A stretch of DNA of 64,000 bases from DATDAW01 sp036524675 (GTDB taxonomy: Bacteria > Verrucomicrobiota > Verrucomicrobiia > Chthoniobacterales > DASVRZ01), in assembly GCA_036524675.1 (NCBI GenBank), contig DATDBU010000108.1, positions 1 to 64,000 of the forward strand, written 5' to 3'. Made by a program: the position numbers and the translations under genes. The notes under the pieces are model-generated. The model saw only the letters and a list, made by a program, of their open reading frames with translations, was not told the origin of the DNA and did not search any database. Below are positions 1 through 7,190 of this stretch, in pieces (position 1 is the stretch's first letter; each line of letters begins with the position of its first letter).

Positions 1-1
1 A

Positions 2-544
2 ACGTTCAAACACCGCCGCAAGGTGGAGCCGCGCCAAAGCGCCGGGTCCGGTGCAAACCGGGTCAGCGCGGGAAGCTGCGGAGAAAAGAAATGGGCGCCG
101 ATGCGCAAGACCTTTTACAGTCTTGGCGCGCTAGCTGAGGCAATGAGCGCCTGCAACCGGCGCTACCTGGCCCACATCAGCCAGTGGCCTGACCGGACGC
201 GGGAGCGGCACGCGCTTTACGCCATCACCGCCTCCCGGCGAGACGAAAAGGAGCGCTCCGTGCGCGGAGTAAACTTCTTTCGCGACGACGACCTGATGTT
301 TTTGCGCGCACTCCAGCGCGGCGAGCACCACATAGCGGGTCTGCGCAACCGCACCCTGCAGGCACACCTTCCCGGATGGAAACCTGCCAAAATCGGACGC
401 ACGCTGCGGCGCTTTCGCGTACTGCGCCTTATCAAGCCGGTAACCGGCACACGCAAATACTACCCCACACCAGGCGGACAAAGCCTCATCGTCGCCGGTC
501 TGCAACTAACTGAACGACTCATCCTCCCAGCCCTGGCTGCCTGA
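2..544 (+). CDS. C-terminal part of a winged-helix-like hypothetical protein (5' end outside window)
   Basis: The reading frame is open to the left edge of the window, so the GTG at 23 is probably internal and the true start lies upstream. The last 90 or so residues carry the pattern RGVNFFRDD, then RTLRRFRVLRLIKP, then a Tyr-rich TPGGQ strand, which looks like a winged helix-turn-helix fold. Similar tails occur on uncharacterised proteins of Verrucomicrobia, Planctomycetes and Cyanobacteria, some near mobile DNA; this is from memory. No catalytic motif is visible in the portion present. Function not assigned; DNA binding is only an inference. Confidence 0.5.
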   Translation, partial: TFKHRRKVEPRQSAGSGANRVSAGSCGEKKWAPMRKTFYSLGALAEAMSACNRRYLAHISQWPDRTRERHALYAITASRRDEKERSVRGVNFFRDDDLMFLRALQRGEHHIAGLRNRTLQAHLPGWKPAKIGRTLRRFRVLRLIKPVTGTRKYYPTPGGQSLIVAGLQLTERLILPALAA

Positions 545-844
545 CTTATCGTCGAAAACCTGTTCGTTCTTTACAAGTGAGATACTAAGTAGAGTTTCGC
601 ATCGCGACGTCGGGAATTGAACGTTTTCTCATGGGCGTGGCGATGTTCGACGCAGGCGCACGGAGCTCTAGATGGGATGGAGGTATATCGGCATCCTGAA
701 CCGGGCTGCGAATTAGGGGCTCGGGACCTCGGCTCCCCCAAAAATTTCCCTTGGTTGAACCGCCTTTTCATTTAAATATCGCCGCGGAGACGAGTTTTTC
801 GGCAAGAAAAATGCTCCGTTCTCACTTTTCGGTCCACGACAATC
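545..844. other. Intergenic stretch without a recognisable gene
   Basis: There is no convincing ORF or RNA here. A GC-rich patch at about 716-740 has weak self-complementarity but folds into no tRNA or tmRNA shape that I can defend. The last 60 bases should hold the promoter and leader of the LOG-domain gene at 845. Confidence 0.5.
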
Positions 845-1966
845 ATGCCAAAAATCAGACTTTCCGGAACTGTTCTTGGTGCGGATGACCCGAATCGGGC
901 TTCGCGCGCACGCTTGCTTTATCTGCTTTTTGCAAAGGGATGGGATATTTACAACTCGAATGGCGACCAAAGGATCACGCTTTCGAACATCGAAAAGAAG
1001 ATCATCGAGTCGGATGCCTTCGTTTTCACGCCCGGGGCGACTTTGGAGGACATGTTCAAGGCGATCTCCATCTTTGTGGGCTTCCAGACGCTCGACCGAA
1101 ATTTGACGGGCAAGCCGACGATCATCCTGAACGAGGATGCTTCCTGGGATCCGTTCTTTGCAGTGCTGGCTCATTTGCGCAAAATGGGCACCGTCGTGCA
1201 GGAGTACAAAGATTTTCTGCTCACGGCGGACTCTCCGGAGGCCGTGCTGGATACTCTGGAAGGTGCCAGGTCGCGGAACGATACGAACGCTGCACGTCAC
1301 AAGATTGCGGAAAGCAAATCTGTCTACGCCGAATCTTCGATTCCTGAGGACTACATCGGCAATGCGTGCGTCTTCTGCTCCGCTTCGCTGCAGGATCCCG
1401 GATACCTGGCAGAAGGCGAGGCGCTTGGCCGGATTCTGGCGGAAAATAAGATCGGCTGCGTCTCTGGCGCCGGGCGGTCCGGCATCATGGGCGCTGTTGT
1501 GAAGGGGTCGGTCGAGGCGGGAGGGTGGGCTGCTGGCTCGAATGTTCCGCACATTATCGAACTCGAAGGACTGCCGGAAGGTCTTTCCAGCTTCTGGCTC
1601 CGGCCCGATATCTACACCCGCATGGAGGTGATGATCGAGAACTCGGATGCGTTCATCATTTTTCCCGGCGGCGCAGGGACGGTGCAGGAGGTGCTGGCCC
1701 TGATGATTTTCAAGCATCAGAAGAATCCGCTGATGGAGGGCAAGCCAGTGGTGATCTTCAACCGTCCATGCGCTGCTGGAGTGCACTTCTGGGATCCGCT
1801 CATCGATCTCCTCAGCGACATGTGCGACTTGGGCGAATTCGTCGTCGCCAGGAGGTTGGAAGACATCGTGCCGGCAATTCAACCCGCGATGAAAAAACTG
1901 CGAGCGAAAGAATCGTCTCGTGTCGCCGAGCCAATTCCGGTGCCAGGGAGAGAACTTGCAGCCTGA
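845..1966 (+). CDS. LOG-family protein with two LOG-like (Rossmann) domains
   Basis: This 373-residue protein is about twice the length of a single LOG domain. The C-terminal half carries the family signature: GRSGIMGAV near residues 210-218 and FPGGAGTVQEV near 272-282, the PGGxGTxxE motif of LOG cytokinin-riboside phosphoribohydrolases and related nucleotide hydrolases. The N-terminal half has a degenerate equivalent (FTPGATLEDM, about residues 61-70) without the catalytic Glu context, so it is probably a structural or regulatory copy. By family, the C-terminal domain may hydrolyse a nucleoside 5'-monophosphate to base plus ribose 5-phosphate; the substrate cannot be read from sequence. It stands alone, with no operon partner. 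Confidence 0.85.
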   Translation: MPKIRLSGTVLGADDPNRASRARLLYLLFAKGWDIYNSNGDQRITLSNIEKKIIESDAFVFTPGATLEDMFKAISIFVGFQTLDRNLTGKPTIILNEDASWDPFFAVLAHLRKMGTVVQEYKDFLLTADSPEAVLDTLEGARSRNDTNAARHKIAESKSVYAESSIPEDYIGNACVFCSASLQDPGYLAEGEALGRILAENKIGCVSGAGRSGIMGAVVKGSVEAGGWAAGSNVPHIIELEGLPEGLSSFWLRPDIYTRMEVMIENSDAFIIFPGGAGTVQEVLALMIFKHQKNPLMEGKPVVIFNRPCAAGVHFWDPLIDLLSDMCDLGEFVVARRLEDIVPAIQPAMKKLRAKESSRVAEPIPVPGRELAA

Positions 1967-2030
1967 CAAAGTGTCGACGAGCGAGTCAAATCTGCACGCA
2001 TATATGGATTTGGCGTGTGATCGCGTGCCT

Positions 2031-2220
2031 CAATACACGCGCTAGCGTGCGGCGCACACTGACGAGTGTGGAGCGCGCACTGGCGAGTGTGGAAGCGCAC
2101 ACTGGCGAGTGTGGAGCGCGCGTTGGTGAGTGTGGCGCGCGCACTGGCGAGCGTGGAGCGCATACCGATCGACGTGCAGCGGAAACTATCAAACGTCCAG
2201 CGAACGCTGACGAGCGTAGC
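2031..2220 (-). repeat. Decayed 21-bp tandem repeat encoding a heptad array (coiled-coil remnant)
   Basis: Nine 21-base units run back to back at 2031-2051, 2052-2072, 2073-2093, 2095-2115, 2116-2136, 2137-2157, 2158-2178, 2179-2199 and 2200-2220. On the minus strand they translate, from 2220 down, as heptads ATLVSVR, WTFDSFR, CTSIGMR, STLASAR, ATLTNAR, STLASVR, then after one extra base at 2094 STLASAR, STLVSVR, RTLARVL. The outer units are degenerate, the middle ones near identical. A stop codon sits immediately upstream at 2221-2223, so no start serves the array. Each central unit also holds a dyad (ACACT, 4 bases, AGTGT). It reads as the fossil of a heptad-repeat coiled-coil gene or a minisatellite derived from one. 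The rest of 1967-2406 shows no gene. Confidence 0.7.
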
Positions 2221-2406
2221 CTAGGGGTTCGGCAAGAGAGGCGTTGCGCCAGAGAAATCTTGGCTTGCGCTGAATGGCGTTTTCTCGAGCGCTCGTTGCG
2301 CGCACGGCACGCCGCCGCCCTGTCCGAGGCCGCCCGTGAACGGGAATCGATGGGATTTCCGATTGCTGTGCTTGCCCGGCGTTTGGAATGATACATATAC
2401 CCGCCT

Positions 2407-2997
2407 GTGAAATCCCTTTCCAAAGCCCGCGCCCAAAGCGTCGTCCCGCTTTACCAGATCAAGATCACCCTCAAATGGTCGAAGCCTGCAATCTGGCGGC
2501 GTGTGGTGGTTCGCGCGGATATGCGGCTCGATCGTTTGCATGACACCATCCAAATCGCCATGGGCTGGGAGGATTGCCACCTCCATCAATTTGTCGTCGG
2601 GCGCATTTTTTACGGCATGCCCGATCCCGGCGATTTCGGTTACGGCAAAGAGATATTAAACGAAAGACGTTACGCTGTGGCCGATCTTGCCCCGGCCGCG
2701 AAGGCGAAGTTTGTCTATGAATACGACTTCGGCGACGGCTGGGAGCACGATGTGAATGTGGAGAAAGTGTTGCCACACGACGCAAGCTTCAAGCATCCCG
2801 TTTGTCTTGCTGGTAAAAATGCCTGTCCGCCTGAAGATTGTGGCGGCATGGGAGGCTATTATGCCCTGCTCGAAACGCTCGCCGACCCACAAGACGCCGA
2901 GCACGAAGAGATGTTGGATTGGATCGGCGGCGAATGGGACGCAACGTCTTTCGATCTGGATGAAACCAATGCCGCGCTAAAACGGATCAAAGCATGA
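2407..2997 (+). CDS. Plasmid pRiA4b ORF-3 family protein
   Basis: This 196-residue protein matches the family in order: YQIKITLKWSKPAIWRRV at the N-terminus, RLHDTIQIAMGWEDCHLHQF near residues 43-62, the YEYDFGDGWEH block near 103-114, and the Cys-containing CPPEDCGGMGGY block near 142-153. The family occurs on plasmids, in IS1096-type elements and in scattered chromosomal loci; its molecular function is unknown. It lies between a decayed repeat and a toxin-antitoxin pair, in line with accessory DNA. No transposase is next to it. Confidence 0.9.
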   Translation: MKSLSKARAQSVVPLYQIKITLKWSKPAIWRRVVVRADMRLDRLHDTIQIAMGWEDCHLHQFVVGRIFYGMPDPGDFGYGKEILNERRYAVADLAPAAKAKFVYEYDFGDGWEHDVNVEKVLPHDASFKHPVCLAGKNACPPEDCGGMGGYYALLETLADPQDAEHEEMLDWIGGEWDATSFDLDETNAALKRIKA

Positions 2998-3066
2998 GCC
3001 GTCATTGCACGAATAGTCCGCGCAGCGAGATGATCGGGAAGTTTAAAGGAGGACGTTCATGCCCAT

Positions 3067-3453
3067 TCAGTTCCACGCCAGCACTTTCAAACCTTTAACC
3101 CGTTTGAATTCGCTGACGTTGCCAGTCAGCACCGCTGCGCCCAGGCTGCGGGCGTGCGCTGCGATCAGAAGGTCGAGTGGACCGATGAGCGTGCCTTTCG
3201 TTTCGAGATCAGCTCGGATTTCTCCATAGTCAGTTGCTGCCGATGACTCGAACGGCATAATCGTAAAGCATGCAAGAACCGCATCGACGGCAAGACGCTG
3301 GTCGCGGGAACGCGCGGAGCGATGGATGCCGACCTCGAGTTCCGCAACGGTAATGACGGATACAACGCACGATTCAGTGGGAGGCAGTGGGCTCGAAGCC
3401 GAGCGCCCTCGGATGAGCGAGACACATACCGACGTGTCGAGCAGGTGTAGCAT
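3067..3453 (-). CDS. vapC: VapC-type PIN-domain ribonuclease toxin
   Basis: This 128-residue PIN domain has all the expected acidic positions: LLDTSVC at residues 4-10, an AELEVGI block (Glu near 40), GPLDLLIAAHA (Asp near 92) and LTGNVSEF (late Asn/Glu region near 108-115). VapC toxins cleave RNA, often initiator tRNA or 23S rRNA, and are held inactive by VapB. The start lies 5 bases after the vapB stop, so the two are co-transcribed with the antitoxin first, the usual order. The length and motifs indicate an intact toxin. Confidence 0.9.
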   Translation of the reverse strand: MLHLLDTSVCVSLIRGRSASSPLPPTESCVVSVITVAELEVGIHRSARSRDQRLAVDAVLACFTIMPFESSAATDYGEIRADLETKGTLIGPLDLLIAAHARSLGAAVLTGNVSEFKRVKGLKVLAWN

Positions 3454-3458
3454 GCCGG

Positions 3459-3707
3459 TCAGTCCAAATTCAGATCGCGCTCCTGTTGGCTCTGCGGCCG
3501 CTCGATGTCTGGAAAATCCGCGCCCTGCGGAAAGTTCTCTCGCATGTAACGGGCGACATCATTCAGCGTCTTAAGCCGTGGTCTGGGCTTGAGGATGACC
3601 TCGTCGCCTCGCTTTTCGATGATGACCTCGGTGCCTTCAAAGCGAAACGCCTTGGGAAGTCGAACGGCCTGACTGCCGCCGTGCTGAAAGAGTTTCGCCG
3701 TAGTCAT
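3459..3707 (-). CDS. vapB: VapB-type AbrB-fold antitoxin
   Basis: This 82-residue protein begins TAKLFQHGGSQAVRLPKAFRF, the swapped-hairpin AbrB/SpoVT DNA-binding fold of VapB antitoxins, followed by strands VIIEKRGDEVILKPRP and an acidic C-terminal tail that should wrap the toxin. It is encoded directly upstream of the PIN toxin. A perfect palindrome just upstream of its start is a likely autorepression operator. Confidence 0.88.
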   Translation of the reverse strand: MTTAKLFQHGGSQAVRLPKAFRFEGTEVIIEKRGDEVILKPRPRLKTLNDVARYMRENFPQGADFPDIERPQSQQERDLNLD

Positions 3708-3715
3708 AGATACAT

Positions 3716-3729
3716 GATGTAGCTACATC
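3716..3729. promoter_or_regulatory. Likely VapB(C) operator palindrome
   Basis: GATGTAGCTACATC is a perfect 14-bp palindrome whose edge is 8 bases upstream of the vapB start codon. Autoregulation through palindromes over the promoter is the rule for VapBC modules. The position fits; binding is inferred. Confidence 0.6.
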
Positions 3730-3828
3730 TCGCGACGAGTCAAGACGTTCTTCGGGAGGAATGCCGGGCCCCAGCCATCATAGTGACTCTGAATCAGGCC
3801 GAGGTCCTGAAAGGCATGCTAGCCGCCT

Positions 3829-4006
3829 AAGGAACCACTGATTTAAAAGAATCAATCACCACCAAGACACCAAGAACACCAAGGATTTAAGGATATTTAG
3901 GTCAAAAATCAGCTTTCCCCGTGGAAATTACGTTCTTCGATGCGTTGTTTTCCTCTTCCTTGGTGTCTTGGTGTCTTGGTGGTTCATTTAATCAGCGTTT
4001 CCCTAA
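3829..4006. repeat. Hairpin-forming inverted-repeat element, copy 1 (MITE-like)
   Basis: This is a non-coding element of about 178 bases. Its ends are long imperfect inverted repeats: the left side reads CACTGATTTAAAAGAA then CACCAAGACACCAAGAACAC, and the right side is the reverse complement of a near-identical sequence. A second copy in the same orientation, roughly 93% identical by eye, lies at 63346-63523. No ORF is inside. The dispersed copies, terminal inverted repeats and lack of coding capacity suggest a miniature mobile or palindromic repeat. The dyad could also act as a bidirectional transcription stop. Confidence 0.8.
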
Positions 4007-4039
4007 TTCCGCTGCTAGCGTCTCTGGCCTTCCGGTGGT

Positions 4040-4300
4040 GACCTCAAACTACACGGGCCCTGTTGACAGCTTGCTGTCTCCGGGTTAGTCGTCGCTCACA
4101 GGCATCGACGCTGCTGACACAGCTGAGCCAGGGAAAGAAAGGCAGGCGACCTCCTGCAGAGTAGAATCCCTCGGGTGCGCCCGTCATTGCGCATGATCCA
4201 TGTTGGTGGATCGAGAGGTCACGGTGGCAACTCCGTGGCAAAGTAAGGTGGCACCGCGACTTGTTCGCCCTTGCGTAGCCGGCCCTTCGGGGCGGGCAAC
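4040..4300 (+). ncRNA. T-box riboswitch leader upstream of aspS2
   Basis: The diagnostic T-box sequence AAGGTGGCACCGCG lies at 4245-4258 and matches the consensus AGGGTGGNACCGCG at all but one base. The parts around it fit: a stem III hairpin CACGG/CCGTG (4220-4224 with 4233-4237); an antiterminator helix CGTGG/CCGCG (4234-4238 with 4254-4258, one G-U pair) exposing the TGGC bulge that binds the tRNA 3' end; and a competing helix AAGG/CCTT (4245-4248 with 4269-4272) with inner GCGA/TCGC. A further hairpin at 4278-4297 has a TTCG loop but no clear U-run, so the output could be transcriptional or translational. The specifier codon could not be assigned safely, and the 5' boundary is approximate. 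Confidence 0.8.
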
Positions 4301-4315
4301 AAATTAAACGCATTT

Positions 4316-5745
4316 ATGGAACAAGCCGATATGACTAACAATGCCACATCTTCTGCCTTGCAGCGGGTCCTCTCTTCCAAGCTCGCAAGCCACGCCGGGT
4401 CCATTGTCCGTGTCTCGGGCTGGCTTCACAAGAAACGCGAGTTGGGCGCCATAACTTTTGCGATTCTCCGCGACCGTCATGGTTTGATGCAGGTCGTGAT
4501 CCAGGATCGCGATCAACTGGAATGCCTCCGAAGTGCGCATGTGGGCTCGATTCTATCCATTATCGGAGAGGTCGTGGCGGAACCGCGTGCAATCGGCGGC
4601 GCCGAATTGCAGGCAACAGAACTTACGATTGACGCGCTGGTCGAAGAACCTCCTCCGATCGAGATTGACAAGCCATTGTCACATTCGCCGGAGACGCTGC
4701 ACACGTTGCTCGAATGGCGGGTGCTTGGTATTCGGAACGTGGCGGAAATGGGACTTTGGCGCGCGCAGGCGACCATTGGTGACGCTATTCGCGATTATCT
4801 GCGGTCTCTGGATTTTGTGGAGTTTCACAGCCCAAAACTCCTGGCTGAAGCCACGGAAGGCGGCGCAGAAGTTTTCAAATTACCCTATTTCGGGCGCCAG
4901 GCGACGCTGGCGCAGTCGGCGCAATTTTATAAGCAGATCATGGTGGGCAGCCTGGAGCGCGTGTTCGAATTCGGCGCGACATATCGGGCTGAACAAAGCG
5001 TTATGGCGCGACACATGACCGAGTTTACGACGGTGGATGTGGAAATGGGATTTATCAACAGTTTTCAGGAAATACTCGAATTGATCGAAAGCCTTATCTG
5101 CCACACGGTTGACGAAGTATGGAAAATACGGGCGCAGGAATTGTCGGCACTCGGAGCAGTTCGTCCGCGGTTGACGGAGAAATTTCCACGGGTGCCTCTC
5201 CGGGAGTTGCATGAACTCTGCTTCTGCGAGACAGGCGAGGATTTTCGCGACGAGATCCGGCTCCGTTTGAGGAGCGGTGGATATGCGAATATGCGCGCGA
5301 AAAATGGGGCTGCGAAGCCGTGTTTATTACCGAATTTCCGAGCAGCGCGATGAAGTTCTATCATTTTCGCAGCGAAACCAATCCGGATGTGGCTGAGCGC
5401 GCCGACTTGATCTTCCGCGGAGTGGAAATCATCACGACGAGCCGCCGGGAGCATCGCTACATGCATCTAGTGGAACAGCTTCGGGCGATCGGCGCTGACC
5501 CGGATCATCCTGGCTACCGGTATTATTTGCAGGCGTTTCGTCATGGCATGCCCAGCCATGCGGGATTTGGCCTGGGCCTGGAGCGGCTGACGCAGAAGAT
5601 CGTGGGCTTTGCGAACGTAAAGGAAGCAACCCTGTTTCCGCGGGATCCGGTCGACTCGCTCCATGAGTTTCCGGCACTCAGTCGCAACGCTTTACGCTGT
5701 ATCTTCAATGCCTGGTCTGACGACAGATGTTTGCCAGCCGAGTGA
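4316..5745 (+). pseudogene. aspS2: Archaeal-type, probably non-discriminating aspartyl-tRNA synthetase (AspRS2), broken by one frameshift
   Basis: The N-terminal OB fold (VRVSGWLHKKRELGAITFAI) leads into a class II core. Motif 2 (VFEFGATYRAEQ, then HMTEFTTVDVEMGF) is in the first frame and motif 3 (GFGLGLERL) in another. At about 5255-5265 the frame must slip by one base: the first frame runs off its family at DFRDEIRL and stops at 5353, while the shifted frame resumes with PAPFEERWICEYAREKWG and continues to 5745. A single-base deletion explains this; no typical slippery heptamer is visible. There is no GAD insertion, which fits the archaeal/AspRS2 type that charges both tRNA-Asp and tRNA-Asn and needs GatCAB. 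Neither half alone has a full active site. The start is ATG 4316 or 4331. Confidence 0.85.
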
Positions 5746-5765
5746 AGACTGCCTATGGTTCTATT

Positions 5766-7190
5766 ATGACTCCACGCCCATTTCTGCTCAATGGCGAATG
5801 GATTGTTACGCGCGAAACAAATTTCGTGCGCAACCCATTTAATGACAACGAGTTGGGGATGGCTTCGTTGGCCAGCGCCCAGCACATCGAGGCGGCCGTG
5901 GCAGGATGTGCATCGGCTTTTCATAAGACCCGAAAGCAATCGGCGCAAGAGCGGTCAGAATTGTTGCAAAATGTCCGGCTCGAAATTGAAAAACGCGCCG
6001 ATGACTTCGTTGATTTGTTGGTGAAGGAAGCGGGAAAACCGATCGACCTGGCGAAGATCGAAGTTTCCAGGGCGCAGCAAACGTTTGGGTTCGCTGCGGC
6101 GGAGGCGCTGCGGCTGCAGGGAGAGCCGATTGCCATCGACGCGAGCGCGCCCGGGAAAGGGCACACTGGTATCGTCCAGCGCGTACCGCTGGGAGTTATT
6201 CTGGGAATTACGCCGTTCAACTTTCCTCTCAACCTGGTCGCCCACAAAATCGCCCCTGCCTTGGCAACCGGGAACACAATCCTGGTAAAACCGTCCTTGC
6301 GAACGCCGTTGATTAGTTTTTTGTTAGGTGAGGTGCTCGTTGAAGCGGGAATCCTTCCTGGACAAGTTAATATTGTGCCGTTTCATCATGACCTGCTAAC
6401 TCCTCTGTTCACCGACGCGCGGATCAAGATGACCTCGTTCACGGGAAGCGCGGCTGTCGGGTGGGGAATCAAGGCCAAAGCCGTGAAGCAGCGCACCTGT
6501 CTCGAACTTGGCGGTAACGCGGCATTGATCATCCATAGCGATGCCGATTGGGAAAAACGTCTGCCTTCGGTCGCAGCGGCGTGTTTTGGTTATGCCGGGC
6601 AGTCGTGCATCAGCGTCCAGAGAATTTTCGTGCAGGAAAGTATTTACGAGACGTTCAAACAATCGCTGGTGTGGTTTACACAGGAAAAAGTGAAGGCAGG
6701 CGACCCTGCGGAACCGGGTGTGCTGGTCGGCCCTATGATTGATCCTTCTGCGCTGGAAAAGGTGACGGACTGGATCGCGGCTGCCCAGGACGCGGGAGCC
6801 AAGTGTTGCACGCCGGTTAGAGTGGATGGCAGATGCCTGCATCCCGTCGTGCTGGAAAACGTGCCAGCGACCTCGAAAATCGTTTGCGAAGAGGCGTTTG
6901 CACCGATTGTGGTGCTGGAGCCGTATGAGGAATTTGAGGACGCGATTGTCAAGGTAAACGCCTCGCGATATGGGTTGCAGGCGGGTGTTTTCACCAGCGA
7001 CCTCGCGTTGTCGGAAAAGGCATATCAGGAGATTGAAGCTGGAGCGGTGCTTATCAATCAAACACCCACATTTCGCGTGGAAAACATGCCGTATGGCGGA
7101 GTGAAAGACAGCGGATTCGGCAGGGAAGGCGTGCGTTATACCATGGAAGAGATGACGGAAATGAAGACGCTGATCGTGAACTACTTATGA
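5766..7190 (+). CDS. NAD(P)-dependent aldehyde dehydrogenase
   Basis: This is a full-length ALDH of about 474 residues from ATG 5766, 20 bases after the aspS2 stop. It shows the Rossmann segment TPFNFPLNLVAHKIAPALA, the Lys of ILVKPS, the FTGSAAVG turn, the general-base Glu in CLELGG, the nucleophile Cys in GYAGQSC, and EEAFAPIV near the C-terminus. It resembles the semialdehyde and lactaldehyde dehydrogenase branch rather than betaine-aldehyde enzymes. It overlaps the next ALDH gene by 4 bases, so the two are translationally coupled. The substrate is not readable; the pairing with a second ALDH and PotA suggests polyamine or amino-acid-derived aldehydes. Confidence 0.85.
   Translation: MTPRPFLLNGEWIVTRETNFVRNPFNDNELGMASLASAQHIEAAVAGCASAFHKTRKQSAQERSELLQNVRLEIEKRADDFVDLLVKEAGKPIDLAKIEVSRAQQTFGFAAAEALRLQGEPIAIDASAPGKGHTGIVQRVPLGVILGITPFNFPLNLVAHKIAPALATGNTILVKPSLRTPLISFLLGEVLVEAGILPGQVNIVPFHHDLLTPLFTDARIKMTSFTGSAAVGWGIKAKAVKQRTCLELGGNAALIIHSDADWEKRLPSVAAACFGYAGQSCISVQRIFVQESIYETFKQSLVWFTQEKVKAGDPAEPGVLVGPMIDPSALEKVTDWIAAAQDAGAKCCTPVRVDGRCLHPVVLENVPATSKIVCEEAFAPIVVLEPYEEFEDAIVKVNASRYGLQAGVFTSDLALSEKAYQEIEAGAVLINQTPTFRVENMPYGGVKDSGFGREGVRYTMEEMTEMKTLIVNYL

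Noticed and set aside
716..742. GC-rich self-complementary patch as a possible tRNA or tmRNA end
   Set aside because: No acceptor stem, T-loop (GTTCRA) or CCA arrangement could be drawn.
1525..2391. Plus-strand 288-codon frame over the LOG gene end and the 21-bp repeat
   Set aside because: Its first half is a shadow of the LOG gene; the repeat codes sensible heptads only on the minus strand.
4271..4315. Longer N-terminus of aspS2 starting at 4271
   Set aside because: It lies within the T-box antiterminator/terminator region and has no family similarity; ATG 4316 or 4331 gives the natural N-terminus.
5250..5270. Programmed frameshift in aspS2
   Set aside because: No slippery heptamer, stem-loop or internal Shine-Dalgarno signal was evident; an indel or decay is simpler.
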